Below are positions 43,910 to 52,642 of a stretch of 64,000 nt of DNA, piece after piece. The position numbers and the translations under genes are program-made. Location: NCBI RefSeq assembly GCF_021343995.1, contig NZ_JAJTTE010000031.1:25914-89913 (forward strand), in the 5' to 3' direction. The stretch's first letter is position 1. The number at the start of each line of letters is the position of its first letter. Under the pieces are notes generated by a model. The model did not search any database, had not been told where the DNA came from, and worked only from the letters and a program-made list of their open reading frames with translations. Source of the DNA: Pseudonocardia terrae (GTDB lineage: Bacteria; Actinomycetota; Actinomycetes; Mycobacteriales; Pseudonocardiaceae).

Positions 43910-46420
43910 GTGACAGGTTCGGTTCCCGCAGCGGCCCCCGCGGCCCCCACCGGGGCGGCGTCGGCTCCGCAGTCCTCGGCCCAGACCACCCCCCAGCCGT
44001 CGATCGAGCAGCGCATCGCCGACGAGCTGGGCGTGCGCCGGCACCAGGTCGCCTCGGCCGTCGACCTCCTCGACGAGGGGTCGACCGTGCCGTTCGTGGC
44101 CCGCTACCGGAAGGAGGCCACGGGCGGGCTCGACGACGCCCAGCTCCGCACCCTCGAGGAGCGGCTGCGCTACCTGCGCGAGCTGGAGGAGCGGCGGACC
44201 GCCGTGCTCGAGGAGATCCGCAAGCAGGGCAAGCTCACCCCCGAGCTGGAGCAGCAGGTGCTGGCCGCCGAGTCGAAGGCCCGGCTCGAGGACGTCTACC
44301 TGCCCTACAAGCCCAAGCGCCGCACCAAGGCCATGATCGCCCGGGAGAACGGCCTCGAGCCGCTCGCCGACGCCCTGCTCGCCGACCCCTCGCTGACCCC
44401 CGAGGAGGAGGCGGCGAAGTACCTCGGCGAGAACGTCGCCGACGCCGCCGCCGCGCTCGAGGGCGCCCGCGCGATCCTCGTCGAGCGCTTCTCCGAGGAG
44501 CCGGACCTCATCGGCGGCCTGCGCGAGCGGATGTGGAGCCGCGGCGTGCTGGTGTCGAAGGTCCGCCCGGGCAGGGAGGCCGGTGACATCGCGGCCGCCA
44601 AGTTCGCGGACTACTTCGACTTCTCCGAGCCCTTCACCTCGCTGCCGAGCCACCGCATCCTCGCCGTCTTCCGCGGCGAGAAGGAGGAGGTCCTCGACGT
44701 CTCGCTGGAGCCCGACACCGAGCCGGCCGAGCCGGGCGTCCGGACCGACTGGGAGACCCTGATCGCCGCGCACGTCGGCATCTCCGACGAGGGCCGGCCC
44801 GCCGACCGGTGGCTCAACGACGTCGTGCGCTGGACCTGGCGCACGCGCATCCTGCTGCACCTGGGCATCGACATCCGGGTGCGGCTGCGCACCGCCGCGG
44901 AGGAGGGCGCGATCGGCGTCTTCGCGTCCAACCTGCGCGACCTGCTGCTCGCCGCGCCCGCCGGGACCCGGGCGACGATGGGCCTCGACCCGGGCCTGCG
45001 CACCGGCGTGAAGGTCGCGGTGGTCGACGGGACCGGCAAGGTCGTCGCCACGGACACGATCTACCCGCACGAGCCGCGCAAGGACTGGAACGGCGCGCTG
45101 GTCACGCTCACCAAGCTGGCCACCGAGCACTCCGTGGACCTGATCGCCATCGGCAACGGCACCGCCTCCCGCGAGACGGACAAGCTGGCCGGCGAGCTCG
45201 TGGCGATGAACCCCGGGCTCAAGATGACCAAGGTGATGGTCAGCGAGGCGGGCGCGTCGGTCTACTCGGCCTCGGCGTACGCGTCGGCCGAGCTGCCGGA
45301 GCTCGACGTCTCGCTGCGCGGCGCGGTCTCCATCGCGCGCCGGCTGCAGGACCCGCTCGCCGAGCTCGTGAAGATCGACCCGAAGTCGATCGGCGTCGGG
45401 CAGTACCAGCACGACCTGCCCGAGACGTCGCTGTCCCGCTCGCTCGACGCGGTGGTCGAGGACTGTGTGAACGCCGTCGGGGTGGACCTGAACTCGGCCT
45501 CGGCGCCGCTGCTGCGCCGGGTGTCGGGCATCAGCGAGTCGCTGGCCGCCGCGATCGTGTCCCACCGGGACGCCAACGGCCCCTTCCGCACCCGGACCGC
45601 GCTGGCCGACGTCCCGCGGCTGGGCCCGAAGGCCTTCGAGCAGTGCGCCGGCTTCCTCCGGATCCGCGGCGGCGACGAGCCGCTCGACGTCTCCGGCGTG
45701 CACCCCGAGTCGTACCCGGTCGTCCGGAAGATGGTCGAGGCCGCGAAGGTCGGCATCGACGAGCTGCTCGGCAACACCACGAAGCTGAAGAACCTGCAGC
45801 CGCAGCGGTTCGTCGACGACCGGTTCGGGCTGCCGACGGTCAGCGACATCCTCGCCGAGCTGGAGAAGCCGGGCCGCGACCCGCGCCCGGCCTTCCGCAC
45901 CGCGACCTTCGCCGAGGGCGTGCACAAGATCGCGGACCTGCGGCCGGGCATGGTTCTCGAGGGCGTGGTCACCAACGTGGCGGCCTTCGGCGCGTTCGTC
46001 GACGTCGGCGTCCACCAGGACGGGCTCGTGCACGTCTCGGCGATGTCCAGCCAGTTCGTGTCGGACCCGCGCGAGGTCGTGAAGTCCGGCGACGTCGTCA
46101 AGGTCAAGGTGCTCGACGTCGACGAGGACCGGAAGCGGATCTCGCTCACCCTGCGCCTCGACGACGAGCCCGGCAAGGGTGGCGCCGGCGGCCGGCAGAA
46201 CCGCGGTGGCGGGGATCGGGGCGACCGCGGGGACCGGGGCCCGCGCGACCGCCAGGGCGGCGGCAAGGGCCGCGACCGGCAGGGCGGTCAGGGTGGCAAG
46301 AGCGGCCAGGGTGGCAAGGGCGGCCAGGGCCGGCAGGGCGGGCAGCGCAACCGGCAGGACAAGCCGGCCCCGCTGAACAACGCCATGGCCGATGCCCTGA
46401 AGCGCGCCGGCTTCAAGTAG
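43910..46420 (+). CDS. tex: Transcription accessory protein Tex (S1 RNA-binding)
   Basis: 836 residues from GTG 43910. Order: N-terminal helical part (IADELGVRRHQVASAVDLLDEGSTVPFVARYRKE), YqgF-like RNase-H fold (LGLDPGLRTGVKVAVVDGTG), helix-hairpin-helix (NSASAPLLRRVSGISESLAAAIV ... ALADVPRLGPKAFEQCAGF) and S1 domain (LRPGMVLEGVVTNVAAFGAFVDVG). The last 90 residues are a Gly/Arg/Gln-rich tail (GGQGGKSGQGGKGGQG) before PLNNAMADALKRAGFK. Tex assists transcription termination and RNA handling; in several species it affects toxin or stress-gene expression. The basic tail likely adds RNA affinity. Its 3' neighbour is a decayed gene. Confidence 0.95.
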   Translation: MTGSVPAAAPAAPTGAASAPQSSAQTTPQPSIEQRIADELGVRRHQVASAVDLLDEGSTVPFVARYRKEATGGLDDAQLRTLEERLRYLRELEERRTAVLEEIRKQGKLTPELEQQVLAAESKARLEDVYLPYKPKRRTKAMIARENGLEPLADALLADPSLTPEEEAAKYLGENVADAAAALEGARAILVERFSEEPDLIGGLRERMWSRGVLVSKVRPGREAGDIAAAKFADYFDFSEPFTSLPSHRILAVFRGEKEEVLDVSLEPDTEPAEPGVRTDWETLIAAHVGISDEGRPADRWLNDVVRWTWRTRILLHLGIDIRVRLRTAAEEGAIGVFASNLRDLLLAAPAGTRATMGLDPGLRTGVKVAVVDGTGKVVATDTIYPHEPRKDWNGALVTLTKLATEHSVDLIAIGNGTASRETDKLAGELVAMNPGLKMTKVMVSEAGASVYSASAYASAELPELDVSLRGAVSIARRLQDPLAELVKIDPKSIGVGQYQHDLPETSLSRSLDAVVEDCVNAVGVDLNSASAPLLRRVSGISESLAAAIVSHRDANGPFRTRTALADVPRLGPKAFEQCAGFLRIRGGDEPLDVSGVHPESYPVVRKMVEAAKVGIDELLGNTTKLKNLQPQRFVDDRFGLPTVSDILAELEKPGRDPRPAFRTATFAEGVHKIADLRPGMVLEGVVTNVAAFGAFVDVGVHQDGLVHVSAMSSQFVSDPREVVKSGDVVKVKVLDVDEDRKRISLTLRLDDEPGKGGAGGRQNRGGGDRGDRGDRGPRDRQGGGKGRDRQGGQGGKSGQGGKGGQGRQGGQRNRQDKPAPLNNAMADALKRAGFK

Positions 46421-46539
46421 GCGGACGGCCCGACGGCGGCGGTCGCTCCGGCGGCCGCCGCTGTCACTGTCGTCGCCGCCGTCACCGCGTCACCGTCGTC
46501 ACGGTCGTCGCTGTCGTCGCTGTCGTCACCGCCGCCGGA

Positions 46540-47017
46540 TCAGCCGACGAGGCGGCGGGTGAGCAGGTCGAGGTCGTCCGGGTCGGTGCCGTGGGCCAGC
46601 AGGTGCCCGCGCAGGCCGCCCGGGTGGGCCTCCATGTCGTCGAGCACCGCCTCCAGGGCCGCGCGGTCGACCCCGAACCGGCCCTGGCGGCCTCGGTCAC
46701 GAGCAGCCGGTAGGCCCAGGCGAGGTCCCGCTCGCCGGCCGGGGTCGCGGCCACGACGTCGGGCGCGAGCGAGACGCCGAGCGGCACCTCGTGCACCTCG
46801 GCGACCGCGGCGAGCGGGTGGTCGAGGCCGCGGGTCTCGTCGCGCGAGCGCAGGTCGACGACCGTGCGGGGGACGAACGTCGCGCGGTCGCCGGGCTGCG
46901 GGGCGTCGCTGCGGAGGTACTCGCCGGCGCGCACGCGGCGCCCGTCGGTGGTCGGCAGGCCGCCGACGTCGCGGGGGTTGGCCGGGGTGCGCAGTTCCAG
47001 GGCAGCGAGATGCTCAC
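46540..47017 (-). pseudogene. Tyrosine phosphatase (IphP/SIW14 type), frameshifted and deleted
   Basis: GTG 47017 reads MSISLPW, then a one-base loss near 46998 shifts the frame; the next frame continues ELRTPANPRDVGGLPTTDG, VRAGEYLRSDAPQ and TVVDLRSRDETRGL, the standard N-terminus of these phosphatases. At RLLVTEAARAG the text jumps, in another frame, to FGVDRAALEAVLDDME ... DLDLLTRRLVG and a TGA at 46542-46540, the usual C-terminus. The P-loop HCxxGKDRTG is absent altogether. About 480 bp remain of an expected 750 or so. One frameshift plus an internal deletion make it non-functional. From 46421 to 46539 there is only GTC/GTCACC-type simple sequence. Confidence 0.72.
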
Positions 47018-47375
47018 CCGACCGAGGGTCCCCGCGGTCGGTGAACGCCAGGTGGAATGGTGACCGGAGGCACGTCCGGTTCCCTGCGGATCACCGTGGC
47101 GGCCCGATCACGGCCGTGAACAGGGTGAACGAACCGGGAACACGTGGGCGCCGACGTGTGTTGATCCCCCTGTAGGCGGGCAGGACCCCGGCCCGCTGCG
47201 ATCTCCCGCGACCCACCGTGTGACAATGGGTGCCGTCGGCTGTCAGCGATGACGTCAGCCGAGAGCCCCATGGTCCTTTTCGGCGGTACCGAGCCGCTCC
47301 GGGCCCGCGGGCTTCCCCGCGGGTGCGCCGTCCGTCCGGATGTCGGTCGGCCACCCCGCTGCGACGAGGACATGA
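47018..47375 (+). other. Long leader region of the DEAD-box helicase gene
   Basis: 358 bp with no gene. GACAAT at 47222-47227 is a possible -10. Downstream are an inverted repeat around CGGCTG ... CAGCCG (47237-47261, containing TGACGTCA-like text) and a perfect hairpin CCCGCGGG-CTTC-CCCGCGGG (47304-47323) in the expected leader. Helicase genes of this class often have long structured leaders that respond to cold. Inference. Confidence 0.4.
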
Positions 47376-49226
47376 GTGAGCACTCTGCTGGACCTGCCCG
47401 AGAACGACTTCGACGACTTCGAGAACGACCTCGCCTCCGGGCGTGAGGACGGCGACGAGACGCAGGACGCCGCCGAGAACGACACCGACAACGACACCGC
47501 GGACGACACCGGCGCCGGCTTCGCCGAGCTGGGCCTCGCGCCCGGCATCCTCGGCGTGCTCGCCGAGCTCGGCTACGAGAGCCCCAGCCCGATCCAGGCC
47601 GAGGCGATCCCCTCGCTGATCGAGGGGCGCGACCTGCTGGGTCAGGCCGCCACCGGCACCGGCAAGACCGCCGCGTTCGGGCTGCCGCTGCTGCAGCGCC
47701 TGAGCGAGACCGACCGCGGCGGCGAGCGCCGCCCCTACGGCCTGGTCCTCGCCCCCACCCGCGAGCTGGCCATGCAGGTCAACGAGGCGATCACCCGCTA
47801 CGGCTCCGCGATCGGCGCGCGCGTGCTGGCCGTGTACGGGGGCGCCCCGATCGGCCCGCAGCTCGGCGCGCTCAAGCGCGGCGTCGACGTCGTCGTGGCC
47901 ACCCCGGGCCGCGCGATCGACCTGATGAACCGCGGCGCGCTCTCCCTCGACGCCCTCGCGACCGTCGTCCTCGACGAGGCCGACGAGATGCTCGACATGG
48001 GCTTCGCCGAGGACATCGAGACGATCCTGCAGGCCACCCCGGCGGACCGGCAGGCGGTGCTGTTCTCCGCCACCATGCCGCGCCGGATCGAGTCGCTGGC
48101 CCGCGAGTACCTGCAGAACCCGGTGACCGTGCGCATCGCGCGCGAGGAGGTTCCGGCGGGCGAGGCGCCGCGCGTGCGGCAGACCGCCTACATGGTGCCG
48201 CGCACCCACACCACCACCGCGCTCGGCCGGATCCTGGAGCTCGAGCGGCCCACCGCCGCCATCGTGTTCTGCCGCACCCGGGCGGACGTCGACGCCGTCA
48301 CCGAGACCCTCACCGCCCGCGGCCTGCGGGCCGAGGCCCTGCACGGCGGCATGGACCAGGAGCACCGCACCCGCGTCGTCGAGCGGCTGCGCTCGGGTCG
48401 CACGGACCTGCTGGTCGCGACGGACGTCGCGGCCCGCGGGCTGGACATCGAGCAGCTCACGCACGTGGTCAACCACGACGTGCCGAAGTCGCCCGAGGCC
48501 TACGTGCACCGCATCGGCCGGGTCGGCCGGGCGGGTCGCGAGGGCGTCGCGATCACGCTGGTGCCCTCCGGTGCGATCCGCCACCTGCGCAACATCGAGC
48601 GGCTGATCGGCAAGAGCGTGCCGGTCGCCCCGGTGCCCACCGTCGCGGACCTCAAGCAGGCCCGCCTCGAGCGCACCCGCACCGAGCTGCGCGAGCAGCT
48701 CGTGGCGGACCTGCGCGCCCCTGTGACACTGAACTCGGGCGACGCGGACCCGGACGGCGTCCGGGCCATGGTCGAGTCGCTGGCCGGGGAGTTCGACGCG
48801 CTCGACGTGGCCGCCGCCGCGGTGCGGATCGCCCGCGCCGGCAGCACGACCGCGGACGACGAGATCGACATCCCGACGCTGTCCGCGCCCCGCGAGGGCC
48901 GCGGTCCCCGCGACCGTGACCGCGGTCCGCGCGAGGGCCGTCCGGGCGGCCGGGGCCAGGGTGCCCGCCCGCCGAGGGCCGGCGCCACGCGGCTGTTCGT
49001 CTCCGCGGGCCGGGCCGCGGGCATCCGCCCGCAGGACATCGTGGGCGCGCTGGCCAACGAGTCGCGGCTGTCCGGCCGGGACATCGGGGCCATCCAGATC
49101 CACGAGCGGCACTCGCTGGTCGAGATCCCCGAGCACGCGGCCGACGACGTGTTGCGCTCGCTGCGGGGCGTCACCACGCTGAAGGGCCGGCGGGCCAACG
49201 TCCGCCGGGACCGCGCCACGAACTGA
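47376..49226 (+). CDS. deaD: DEAD-box RNA helicase (CsdA/DeaD type)
   Basis: 616 residues from GTG 47376 (GAGGA 5 nt upstream). An acidic N-terminus (residues 8-46) precedes the Q motif, Walker A ATGTGKTAA (92-100), APTRELA, ATPGR, DEAD near 200, SAT, and the helicase C motifs VATDVAARGLDIE and HRIGRVGRAGREG. A Gly/Arg linker (GPRDRDRGPREGRPGGRG) leads to a DbpA-type RNA-binding domain at the end (TRLFVSAGRAAGIRPQDIVG ... IQIHERHSLVEIPE). The protein unwinds structured RNA in ribosome assembly and mRNA decay, especially in the cold. Confidence 0.95.
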   Translation: MSTLLDLPENDFDDFENDLASGREDGDETQDAAENDTDNDTADDTGAGFAELGLAPGILGVLAELGYESPSPIQAEAIPSLIEGRDLLGQAATGTGKTAAFGLPLLQRLSETDRGGERRPYGLVLAPTRELAMQVNEAITRYGSAIGARVLAVYGGAPIGPQLGALKRGVDVVVATPGRAIDLMNRGALSLDALATVVLDEADEMLDMGFAEDIETILQATPADRQAVLFSATMPRRIESLAREYLQNPVTVRIAREEVPAGEAPRVRQTAYMVPRTHTTTALGRILELERPTAAIVFCRTRADVDAVTETLTARGLRAEALHGGMDQEHRTRVVERLRSGRTDLLVATDVAARGLDIEQLTHVVNHDVPKSPEAYVHRIGRVGRAGREGVAITLVPSGAIRHLRNIERLIGKSVPVAPVPTVADLKQARLERTRTELREQLVADLRAPVTLNSGDADPDGVRAMVESLAGEFDALDVAAAAVRIARAGSTTADDEIDIPTLSAPREGRGPRDRDRGPREGRPGGRGQGARPPRAGATRLFVSAGRAAGIRPQDIVGALANESRLSGRDIGAIQIHERHSLVEIPEHAADDVLRSLRGVTTLKGRRANVRRDRATN

Positions 49227-49265
49227 GCGCCCCCCGCGGGCGCCACGGACTGACCCGCGCACGGC

Positions 49266-49303
49266 GAAGGGCCCCGCACCTCGGTCGAGGTGCGGGGCCC
49301 TTC
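49266..49303. terminator. Bidirectional terminator, deaD / transpeptidase
   Basis: An 18-bp perfect inverted repeat (GAAGGGCCCCGCACCTCG and its complement) around a GT centre. It sits between two convergent genes, 40 bp after deaD and 18 bp before the transpeptidase stop. Flanking AAGG/CCTT gives short T-like ends. Confidence 0.85.
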
Positions 49304-49320
49304 CGCGTTCCGGGCGTTCC

Positions 49321-49824
49321 CTAGTGGATCTCCACCGGGTCGCCGACCTCCAGGTCGTCGTACCAGGCCACGGCGTCGTCGTGGGCGAGGTGCACGCAGC
49401 CCGCGGACGGGTTCTGCGGGTTGCCCTCGTGGAAGGCGATGCCGCCGTCGGCGAAGAACACCGAGTAGGGCATCGCGGCGTTGTTGAACTCCGCCGACCT
49501 GTGGTTCATGTCCTTCCACTGAACCTCGAAGTCCCCGGTGGGGGTCTCCTTGCCCTGCCCGCCGTGCGAGATGCCGACGGGGCCGCGGGTGATCTTCCCG
49601 TCGTGGATCAGCCAGGCCTGGTTGTGGGCGAGGTCGACGCAGGCCCGGGCCTGCTTGGAGCACGGCGTGCCGTCGGTCTGGTTCCAGTGCCCGCCGTGCC
49701 CGTCGTCGGCGAACGCCGCGCCGGTGAGGGCCGCGCCGCCGAGCAGCGCGGTGAGCGCGCCGGCCGCGGCGAGCCCCGTGATGCGTCGCCGGCCGCCCTC
49801 GGCGCGCCAGGCGTGTCGTGCCAT
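49321..49824 (-). CDS. Small secreted L,D-transpeptidase (YkuD)
   Basis: 167 residues from ATG 49824. A basic start and hydrophobic segment (ITGLAAAGALTALLGGAALTG) end in AFA-DD near residue 39, a signal peptide cut by signal peptidase I. The YkuD catalytic motif is complete: H132 in FHEGN and S140-AGC143-VH, with HGGQGKETPTGDF earlier. Such enzymes form 3-3 cross-links in peptidoglycan or attach proteins to it; this one lacks the Ig-like domain of the larger mycobacterial LdtMt2. Divergent from ilvD. Specific role is unknown. Confidence 0.9.
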   Translation of the reverse strand: MARHAWRAEGGRRRITGLAAAGALTALLGGAALTGAAFADDGHGGHWNQTDGTPCSKQARACVDLAHNQAWLIHDGKITRGPVGISHGGQGKETPTGDFEVQWKDMNHRSAEFNNAAMPYSVFFADGGIAFHEGNPQNPSAGCVHLAHDDAVAWYDDLEVGDPVEIH

Positions 49825-50001
49825 CTTCTCGTCGTCCCTTCGCCCGTTCCCGAAGGCCGCAACGACCGCGCGCGGTACAGGTGACGGGCCGTGACCGCAA
49901 CTCGACCGGACGCGCCCGGAGTCCGGATCGTCCCCGCCGGTCCCGGTCCTCGTGAGGCCTGCCGAGACGGGCGCGAAGGAGCACCATGAGCGGCGGATCA
50001 C

Positions 50002-50060
50002 CACCGAGCCGGACCACACCGAGCCGGACCACACCGAGCCCCACCACACCGAGCCCACCA
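50002..50060 (+). repeat. 15-bp tandem repeat in the ilvD leader
   Basis: CACCGAGCC recurs at 50002, 50017, 50032 and 50047, in units close to CACCGAGCCGGACCA. It is in frame with ilvD and would encode TPSRT-like repeats if translation starts at 49986. Confidence 0.75.
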
Positions 50061-50087
50061 CACCGCGATCGACGAGGAGCGCCTGCC

Positions 50088-51767
50088 ATGCCCGATCTGA
50101 AGCCCCGGTCCCGCCAGGTCACCGACGGCATCGAGCGCACGGCCGCCCGCGGCATGCTCCGCGCCGTCGGGATGCGCGACGCGGACTTCGCCAAGCCGCA
50201 GATCGGCATCGCGTCGAGCTGGAACGAGATCACCCCCTGCAACCTGTCCCTGCAACGCCTGGCGCAGGCGGCGAAGGAGGGCGTGCACCGCGCGGGCGGC
50301 TACCCGATGGAGTTCGGCACGATCTCGGTGTCCGACGGCATCTCCATGGGGCACGTCGGCATGCACTACTCGCTGGTCAGCCGCGAGATCATCGCCGACT
50401 CCGTGGAGACCGTCGTGGAGGCCGAGCGGCTCGACGGCACCGTCCTGCTCGCCGGCTGCGACAAGTCCCTGCCCGGGATGCTGATGGCCGCCGCCCGGCT
50501 CGACCTGGCCGGCGTGTTCGTCTACGCCGGGTCGATCCTGCCGGGACACGTCGACGGCCGCGAGGTCAACATCGCCGACGCCTTCGAGGCCGTCGGGGCG
50601 TGCGCGCGCGGCCTGATCAGCCGCGAGGAGCTGACCGAGATCGAGCGGGCCATCTGTCCCGGCGAGGGCGCGTGCGGAGGCATGTACACGGCGAACACGA
50701 TGGCCAGCGCCGCCGAGGCGCTCGGCATGGCGCTGCCGGGCTCGGCCAGCCCGCCCGCCGTCGACCGCCGGCGCGACGGCATCGCCCGGGCCTCCGGGGA
50801 GGCCGTGATCGGGCTGCTGGAGCGGGGGATCACCGCCCGGCAGATCCTGACCCGCGAGGCGTTCGAGAACGCGATCGCCGTCGTCCTGGCGTTCGGCGGG
50901 TCGACCAACGCCGTCCTGCACCTGCTCGCGATCGCCGCCGAAGCGGGCGTGCCGCTCGAGCTCGACGACTTCAACCGGATCGGCGACCGCGTCCCGCACC
51001 TCGCCGACGTCAAACCCTTCGGCGCACACGTGATGAGCACGGTCGACCAGGTCGGCGGCGTGCCCGTCGTGATGAAGGCACTGCTCGACGCCGGCCTCCT
51101 GCACGGCGACGCCCTCACCGTCACCGGGCGCACCGTCGCCGAGAACCTCGCGGAGATCGACCCGCCGGGACTCGACGGCACGGTGATCCGCGCCCTGAGC
51201 GACCCCATCCACCCGACGGGCGGGCTCACCATCCTGCGCGGCTCGCTGGCCCCGGACGGCGCCGTGGTCAAGTCCGCGGGCTTCGACGCCGCCGAGTTCC
51301 GCGGGCGGGCCCGGGTGTTCGACGGCGAGCAGGGTGCGCTCGACGCCGTCGCGGACGGCACGGTCGTCCCGGGCGACGTCGTGGTGATCCGGTACGAGGG
51401 CCCGCGCGGCGGGCCCGGGATGCGGGAGATGCTCGCCGTCACCGGGATGATCAAGGGCGCCGGGCTGGGCAAGGAGGTGCTGCTGGTCACCGACGGCCGG
51501 TTCTCCGGGGCGACGACCGGGCTGTGCATCGGCCACGTCGCACCCGAGGCGACCGACGGCGGCACCATCGCACTGGTGCAGGACGGCGACTCGATCGTGT
51601 TGAACATGGCCACGAAGACGCTCGACCTCGACGTCGGTGAGGAGGAGCTGGAGAAGCGGCGGGCGGGCTGGACCCCGCGCGACCCGGGGCGGCGTCGGGG
51701 CGTGCTGGCGAAGTACGCGAGACTCGTGGGGTCGGCGGCGCAGGGTGCGGTCTGCTCCCAGGACTGA
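50088..51767 (+). CDS. ilvD: Dihydroxy-acid dehydratase
   Basis: 559 residues from ATG 50088 (GAGGAG 8 nt upstream), matching the usual N-terminus. Cysteines of the Fe-S cluster appear in WNEITPCNLS, LLAGCDKSLPGML and CPGEGACGGMYTANTM; ETVVEAERLDG, GGSTNAVLHLLAIA and GGPGMREML are family blocks. IlvD makes the 2-oxo acids leading to valine, isoleucine and leucine. An in-frame ATG at 49986 with GAAGGAG 5 nt before it would add 34 residues of Pro/Ser/Thr repeats, so a longer form or a fused leader peptide is possible. Other branched-chain genes are not in the window. Confidence 0.95.
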   Translation: MPDLKPRSRQVTDGIERTAARGMLRAVGMRDADFAKPQIGIASSWNEITPCNLSLQRLAQAAKEGVHRAGGYPMEFGTISVSDGISMGHVGMHYSLVSREIIADSVETVVEAERLDGTVLLAGCDKSLPGMLMAAARLDLAGVFVYAGSILPGHVDGREVNIADAFEAVGACARGLISREELTEIERAICPGEGACGGMYTANTMASAAEALGMALPGSASPPAVDRRRDGIARASGEAVIGLLERGITARQILTREAFENAIAVVLAFGGSTNAVLHLLAIAAEAGVPLELDDFNRIGDRVPHLADVKPFGAHVMSTVDQVGGVPVVMKALLDAGLLHGDALTVTGRTVAENLAEIDPPGLDGTVIRALSDPIHPTGGLTILRGSLAPDGAVVKSAGFDAAEFRGRARVFDGEQGALDAVADGTVVPGDVVVIRYEGPRGGPGMREMLAVTGMIKGAGLGKEVLLVTDGRFSGATTGLCIGHVAPEATDGGTIALVQDGDSIVLNMATKTLDLDVGEEELEKRRAGWTPRDPGRRRGVLAKYARLVGSAAQGAVCSQD

Positions 51768-51798
51768 CCGCCGCGCCGGAACGCGGACGAGGAGCGGT

Positions 51799-52578
51799 GT
51801 GGGCAAGAAGCAGCAGGCGCGGGGCCAGAAGCGGGCGGCGAAGGTCGCGGCGCGGCGGAAGAAGGTCAGGCGGTCTCCCGAGCCGCTGCGTCCCGTCGTG
51901 ACCCTGCCCGGCGTCGATCAGTACGGCCTCGACGACCACGACCCCGCCCGGGTCGAGGAGCTGCAGCCCGTCGACGAGATGCGCTACGCCGTGGCGGAGA
52001 TCCGCACGGTGCGCGCGGTCGGGCCGTACGACGGCAACCCCGAGTGGCTCGAGGTCATGGAGGCCAACGTCGACGCCCTCGCCGGGGCGGGGGAGGACGA
52101 CCTGGTCGTCGAGATCATCGACGACCGGGTGCGGCGGGCCGTCGGGGACACCCTCGCCTCCTCCTCGCCGGAGCCGGCCCGCGAGGAGGTCCGCTGCCTC
52201 GTGGCGTCGGACGGCGAGATCGCCCCGCCCGACCTGGCCCCGGGCGACCCCGGCGGCGCCCCCGCCCAGGCCCTCGCCTTCGCCGTGCTGCTCGGCTGGC
52301 TCGCCAACAGCGGCCCGCGCCCGATCCCGGCGTCCGCCCGCACCCGGGTGCCGGAATGGGTCCGTTCGACCCTCGGCGACGGACCGGCCTCCGCGGTCGA
52401 CCGCGTGATCGGCATCGTCGGCTCGGACGCCGACCGGGCGGAGGCGATCGGCCCGGTGGCCGAGGAGCTGGGCGACGACTACCTCGCCGCCCTCATGTGG
52501 ATCTCCGCCGGCCTGGTCGCCCTCTACGGCGAGGGCTCCGTCGACGACTACCTGCCCACGCCCGCCGCCGAGGGGTGA
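51799..52578 (+). CDS. Hypothetical protein with basic N-terminus
   Basis: 259 residues from GTG 51799 (GAGGAG 4 nt upstream), 31 bp after ilvD. Residues 1-30 are strongly basic (KKQQARGQKRAAKVAARRKK), like many nucleic-acid-binding tails; the rest is acidic and helical with EVMEANVDALAGAGEDD and EELGDDYLAALMWISAGLVALYGEG. No family was recognised and there is no signal peptide or TM segment beyond weak hydrophobic helices. Codon use is normal for the window, so it is likely a real gene. Co-transcription with ilvD is plausible. Confidence 0.65.
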   Translation: MGKKQQARGQKRAAKVAARRKKVRRSPEPLRPVVTLPGVDQYGLDDHDPARVEELQPVDEMRYAVAEIRTVRAVGPYDGNPEWLEVMEANVDALAGAGEDDLVVEIIDDRVRRAVGDTLASSSPEPAREEVRCLVASDGEIAPPDLAPGDPGGAPAQALAFAVLLGWLANSGPRPIPASARTRVPEWVRSTLGDGPASAVDRVIGIVGSDADRAEAIGPVAEELGDDYLAALMWISAGLVALYGEGSVDDYLPTPAAEG

Positions 52579-52582
52579 GATC

Positions 52583-52623
52583 AGCACCAGTGCTCTCGGA
52601 CGGCCCCGGACAGCGCTGGTGCT
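52583..52623. terminator. Bidirectional hairpin terminator
   Basis: AGCACCAGTGCT (52583-52594) pairs with AGCGCTGGTGCT (52612-52623), 11 of 12 plus one wobble. It separates the hypothetical gene and the convergent DsbA-type gene. Confidence 0.65.
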
Positions 52624-52642
52624 CATCGCACGACCCTGCCCG

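Noticed and set aside
46482..46934. Intact 150-residue protein at the phosphatase remnant
   Set aside because: The frame begins inside the conserved N-terminal domain and ends in Thr/Arg simple-sequence text after the deletion point; it is part of the pseudogene.
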